The translations under genes and the position numbers were made by a program. Under the pieces are notes generated by a model. That model was not told where the DNA came from. It worked only from the letters and a program-made list of their open reading frames with translations, and made no database searches. From positions 1 through 35,953 of the forward strand of contig JAJFTV010000168.1 of NCBI GenBank assembly GCA_021372725.1: a stretch of 35,953 bases of DNA, in the 5' to 3' direction. Shown in pieces: positions 33,295 through 35,953 of the stretch; position 1 is the stretch's first letter; the number at the start of each line of letters is the position of its first letter. The DNA is from Chloroflexota bacterium (GTDB lineage Bacteria; Chloroflexota; Anaerolineae; Anaerolineales; Anaerolineaceae).

Positions 33295-33651
33295 ATGTAC
33301 GAATTCACAAAAGACAGCGGAAAAACAACTATTGCACCTGATGTTCTTGTTGATATTACGAGATTGGCGGCATTAGGTGTGGAAGGTGTAGCCAGACTTG
33401 CGCCAATTCCTGGCGGTGTCAATCGACTTTTTCGCCGAGGCTCAAGTGAAGGTGTTCAGATAATTGTAGAAGGAAATACGGTTGATGCCGATATCTACAT
33501 CATTCTTTATCCGAATGTAAGTATTCGAGAGATCAGCAGAGAAGTCCAGACCAGGGTTGCCCGTGCAATTGAGGAAATGGTTGGAATGGAAATCGGTAGT
33601 ATCCATATTCATGTAGAGGATATTACAATCAATCCCCAGCCATCGGCCTGA
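33295..33651 (+). CDS. Asp23/Gls24 family envelope stress response protein
   Basis: A 118-residue protein matching the Asp23/Gls24 domain (DUF322) throughout: TTIAPDVLVDITRLAALGVEGVARLA near the N-terminus, then VDADIYIILYPNVSIREISREVQ and the C-terminal SIHIHVEDI. In Firmicutes such proteins are attached at the membrane and linked to envelope stress; this short form has no membrane segment and is of the type often placed just before nusB. ATG 33295 is preceded by AAGGAAAA. NusB starts five bases after its stop. Confidence 0.92.
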   Translation: MYEFTKDSGKTTIAPDVLVDITRLAALGVEGVARLAPIPGGVNRLFRRGSSEGVQIIVEGNTVDADIYIILYPNVSIREISREVQTRVARAIEEMVGMEIGSIHIHVEDITINPQPSA

Positions 33652-33656
33652 TTCTT

Positions 33657-34094
33657 ATGAAAGCCAGGACCAAAGCCCGCAGTATTGCGTTGCAAGTACT
33701 CTATGAAGTGGATTTGACCGGTCATTTACCTTTGGTAGTGCTTCAGGAACGTATCGCTGAAGAAGAGATCACAGACCAGAATATGATCGATTTTATTACT
33801 AAAATCGTCGTCGGGGTCTCACCAATCATCGATAAGCTTGACGGTTTTATTGCCCAACATGCACCGGAATGGCCGCTCGATCAGGTTGCATCGATCGACC
33901 GGAATATAATCCGCATCGCATTGTGGGAATTTGCTGTTGAGGTTTGCACTCCCCTCAAAGTGGCCATTAACGAGGCGATAGAACTCTCGAAAATTTACGG
34001 TTCAGAAAGTACCCCGCGGTTTGTTAATGGGGTCTTAGGTAGTCTGGCAGAAAGACAAACCGAAATTTTGACATCCATAAAGAATTTGCGATAA
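33657..34094 (+). CDS. nusB: Transcription antitermination factor NusB
   Basis: A 145-residue all-helical NusB. Recognisable are the arginine-rich start KARTKARSIALQVLYEVDLTG, the central DQVASIDRNIIRIALWEF and the C-terminal VAINEAIELSKIYGSESTPRFVNGVLGSL, which is nearly a family consensus. NusB binds boxA in rRNA leader transcripts together with NusE (S10) to prevent early termination. It follows asp23 by five bases and probably shares its transcript. No ribosome site is clear in front of ATG 33657, so it may be translated by coupling. Confidence 0.96.
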   Translation: MKARTKARSIALQVLYEVDLTGHLPLVVLQERIAEEEITDQNMIDFITKIVVGVSPIIDKLDGFIAQHAPEWPLDQVASIDRNIIRIALWEFAVEVCTPLKVAINEAIELSKIYGSESTPRFVNGVLGSLAERQTEILTSIKNLR

Positions 34095-34177
34095 ACTTAT
34101 TACAGCAGCTTTGTTATGCTACTGGTTTCCCCGATTTATTACACCGGCTCAATAAAGAATATATAAAAGGAGATAGT

Positions 34178-35785
34178 ATGGAGACAGAACAAACAGGGAT
34201 TCGCAGCGATTTTAATTTGGAGGCACATGGGCTTTACAACTTGCGTACGGTCTTCTGGAATTTGGCACCAGCGCGCCTGATAGAAGAAGCCCTCTCCCGC
34301 GGGGAAGGTGAACTTGCCAGCCAGGGTGCGCTCGTGGTAAACACCGGTTTTCATACAGGCCGTTCCCCCAATGACAAATATTTCGTAAAAAATGGTCTCG
34401 AAGACAAGGAAATCTTCTGGAATAAGGATAATAAACCGATATCACCCGAGCAGTTTAAACAACTGCACCAAAAAGCCGTCGCATATCTGCAAGGACGAGA
34501 TGTATTTGTGCAGGATATGATGGTCGGTGCTGACCCCAATCACAGATTACCCATCCGGCTGGTAACAGAAAAAGCATTCGCCGCGCTTTTTGCAAATGAC
34601 CTGTTTATCAGGCTTACCGATGAGCAAAAGGCTCATCATAAACCGGAATTTACCATTTTACATTGTCCTGATTTTAAAGCTGACCCCAAGCAAGACGGGA
34701 CTGTCTCGGGCACGGTAATTATCGTTAATATGACCGAAAAGATGATCCTAATCGGTGGGAGTGGTTATGCCGGTGAGATAAAAAAATCCATTTTCACCAT
34801 CATGAATTTCCTTTTGCCCTTAAAGGGTGTCATGTCGATGCACTGTTCAGCCAATAAAGGCGCTAATGGGGATGTCGCATTGTTCTTCGGCTTATCTGGA
34901 ACTGGAAAAACCACATTGTCATCTGACCCTGATCGATTTTTAATCGGTGACGACGAACATGGGTGGTCAGATGATGGCATCTTCAATTTCGAGGGTGGCT
35001 GCTATGCGAAAGTCATAAAAATCAATCCAAAATATGAACCGATCATCTATCAAGCAGTTAGAAAATTTGGCACACTTTTGGAAAATGTGGTGATTGACCC
35101 ATTATCGCGCAAACCGGATTTTGACTCCAACGCATTAACCGAAAACACCAGGGCTGCTTACCCGATAGATTTCGTGGAAAATCATGTACCGGAAGGTCGC
35201 GGAGGACATCCAAAAAATATCTTCTTCCTGACAGCGGATGCATTTGGAGTTCTGCCACCCATTGCCCGGCTCTCCACTCCCCAGGCTCTTTATTATTTCC
35301 TTTCAGGATATACCTCCAAACTGGCAGGTACCGAAGTAGGGTTGGGACAGGAGCCTCAGGCCACTTTCTCCATGTGTTTTGGCGCGCCATTTATGCCTCT
35401 TGCCCCGGGTGTCTATGCAGATTTGCTCGGCAAGAAGATTGAGAAACACAAAGTGAATGTATGGCTTATCAATACCGGCTGGACAGGCGGGCCGTACGGG
35501 GTCGGACACCGCTTTGAGCTTCCTTACACACGGGCAATCATTTCGGCTGCCTTGCGAGGAGAGCTTGAAAAAGCTTCCATGCGGCAGGATCCTTATTTCA
35601 AATTATGGATTCCTGAAAGCTGTCCTGGTGTACCCTCAGAAGTTCTGGATCCGAAAAAGACCTGGCCCGATCCAGACGCCTATGAAAAACAGGCTGGTGA
35701 TTTAATCAAACGTTTTACGAAAAACTTTGAACAATTTAAACAAATTGTGACCGAGGAAATTTATCTGGCCGGCCCCGGGCATTAG
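34178..35785 (+). CDS. pckA: Phosphoenolpyruvate carboxykinase (ATP)
   Basis: A full-length 535-residue ATP-type PEP carboxykinase. The kinase P-loop is GLSGTGKTTLS (238-248, K244), followed by the metal-binding DDEHGW (about 265-270). Also typical are NTGFHTGRSPNDKY near residue 55, MHCSANKG before the P-loop and TGWTGGPYGVGHR near 430. It interconverts oxaloacetate + ATP and PEP + CO2 + ADP, for gluconeogenesis or, in fermenters, for ATP-forming PEP carboxylation. It could supply or draw on the PEP used by the PTS nearby, although the genes are not coregulated. Ribosome site AAAGGAGATAGT precedes ATG 34178. Confidence 0.98.
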   Translation: METEQTGIRSDFNLEAHGLYNLRTVFWNLAPARLIEEALSRGEGELASQGALVVNTGFHTGRSPNDKYFVKNGLEDKEIFWNKDNKPISPEQFKQLHQKAVAYLQGRDVFVQDMMVGADPNHRLPIRLVTEKAFAALFANDLFIRLTDEQKAHHKPEFTILHCPDFKADPKQDGTVSGTVIIVNMTEKMILIGGSGYAGEIKKSIFTIMNFLLPLKGVMSMHCSANKGANGDVALFFGLSGTGKTTLSSDPDRFLIGDDEHGWSDDGIFNFEGGCYAKVIKINPKYEPIIYQAVRKFGTLLENVVIDPLSRKPDFDSNALTENTRAAYPIDFVENHVPEGRGGHPKNIFFLTADAFGVLPPIARLSTPQALYYFLSGYTSKLAGTEVGLGQEPQATFSMCFGAPFMPLAPGVYADLLGKKIEKHKVNVWLINTGWTGGPYGVGHRFELPYTRAIISAALRGELEKASMRQDPYFKLWIPESCPGVPSEVLDPKKTWPDPDAYEKQAGDLIKRFTKNFEQFKQIVTEEIYLAGPGH

Positions 35786-35794
35786 TTAATCTTG

Positions 35795-35836
35795 TATCTT
35801 CTATTTCGCTGACGTACGTCAGCGAAATAGAAGATA
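35795..35836. terminator. 42-base perfect palindrome, probable bidirectional terminator
   Basis: The two 21-base arms (35795-35815 and 35816-35836) are exact reverse complements with no spacer, centred on GACGTACGTC, and G-U pairs extend the stem by a few bases. It lies just after pckA, and its right arm covers the last codons and stop of the convergent prepilin peptidase-like gene. There is no uridine tract on either side, so it is not a textbook intrinsic terminator. Confidence 0.5.
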
Positions 35837-35953
35837 TAGCGCAGCCAAAATTAAAAATGGAGCATACGGGATAGCCTGAAAAAGTTTGTAATTCCTGGTT
35901 ACTTTGGAGACAACCAGGTAAACAAGACTGATCAGGCCACCCAAAAATATTGC
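35819..35953 (-). CDS. C-terminus of a prepilin peptidase-like (A24) membrane protein, partial
   Basis: On the minus strand an open frame enters from the window edge and ends at TGA (35819-35821). Its 44 residues include LGGLISLVYLVVSK, a short polar stretch and AIPYAPFLILAALYLLF, which fits the end of A24 prepilin peptidases (the conserved IPFGPFLaxGA motif and last membrane helix). If right, the full protein would process type IV pilin-like precursors, which would fit with the comEA-like gene elsewhere in the window. The catalytic aspartates lie outside the window. It converges on pckA. Confidence 0.6.
   Translation of the reverse strand, partial: AIFLGGLISLVYLVVSKVTRNYKLFQAIPYAPFLILAALYLLFR

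Noticed and set aside
1..35953. CRISPR arrays, insertion sequences, prophage genes, rRNA
   Set aside because: No regularly spaced repeats, transposase or integrase motifs, phage structural genes or rRNA were seen.

Overview
This is 36 kb of dense bacterial chromosome that best fits an anaerobic Chloroflexota (Anaerolineae-type) organism. The reasons are coenzyme F420 genes in a bacterium, a lineage-type pair of hypothetical proteins before a tRNA, a 7TM-HD/YbeY/DgkA block, a small membrane protein ending in a GPSRLGPLDAP-like motif, and moderate GC. The assignment is inference from gene content; no rRNA or marker phylogeny was available.

Layout. 1-4165 (+) is a housekeeping run: a DUF1385-like tail, ComEA-like DNA-binding protein, YqeY, 7TM-HD phosphohydrolase (c-di-AMP PDE type), YbeY and DgkA. 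An orphan NarL/LuxR response regulator (-) follows. 4983-7331 (+) holds a C39-like protein, a DUF192 protein and a secreted LysM/M23 peptidase. 7416-9457 (+) is a coupled pair of unrecognised proteins. Then come tRNA-Arg(UCU), Hsp20 and Lon.

12641-25595 is the most interesting part: mogA, an SsnA-type aminohydrolase, NADPH:F420 reductase (npdG), cofE, a 2H phosphoesterase-like protein, an LLM-class F420-dependent oxidoreductase, a FAD+[2Fe-2S] fusion subunit, a small membrane protein, the molybdopterin subunit of a xanthine dehydrogenase-family hydroxylase, mocA, a serine hydrolase (-) and a hydantoinase/dihydropyrimidinase. It resembles the E. coli ygf/yge island (ssnA, ygfM, xdhD, ygfJ, hyuA) but carries F420 genes, suggesting F420-linked N-heterocycle or purine catabolism.

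25684-32454 (-) is a self-contained mannose-family PTS operon: HPr, Enzyme I, IIA, IIB, a fused IIC-IID, a class I aldolase broken by two in-frame stops, and a zinc polyol/alcohol dehydrogenase. About 840 bases without a confident gene follow (32455-33294). They are followed by Asp23/Gls24, NusB, ATP-type PEP carboxykinase, a 42-base perfect palindrome and the C-terminus of a convergent prepilin peptidase-like gene. No IS element, CRISPR array, prophage or rRNA was seen.
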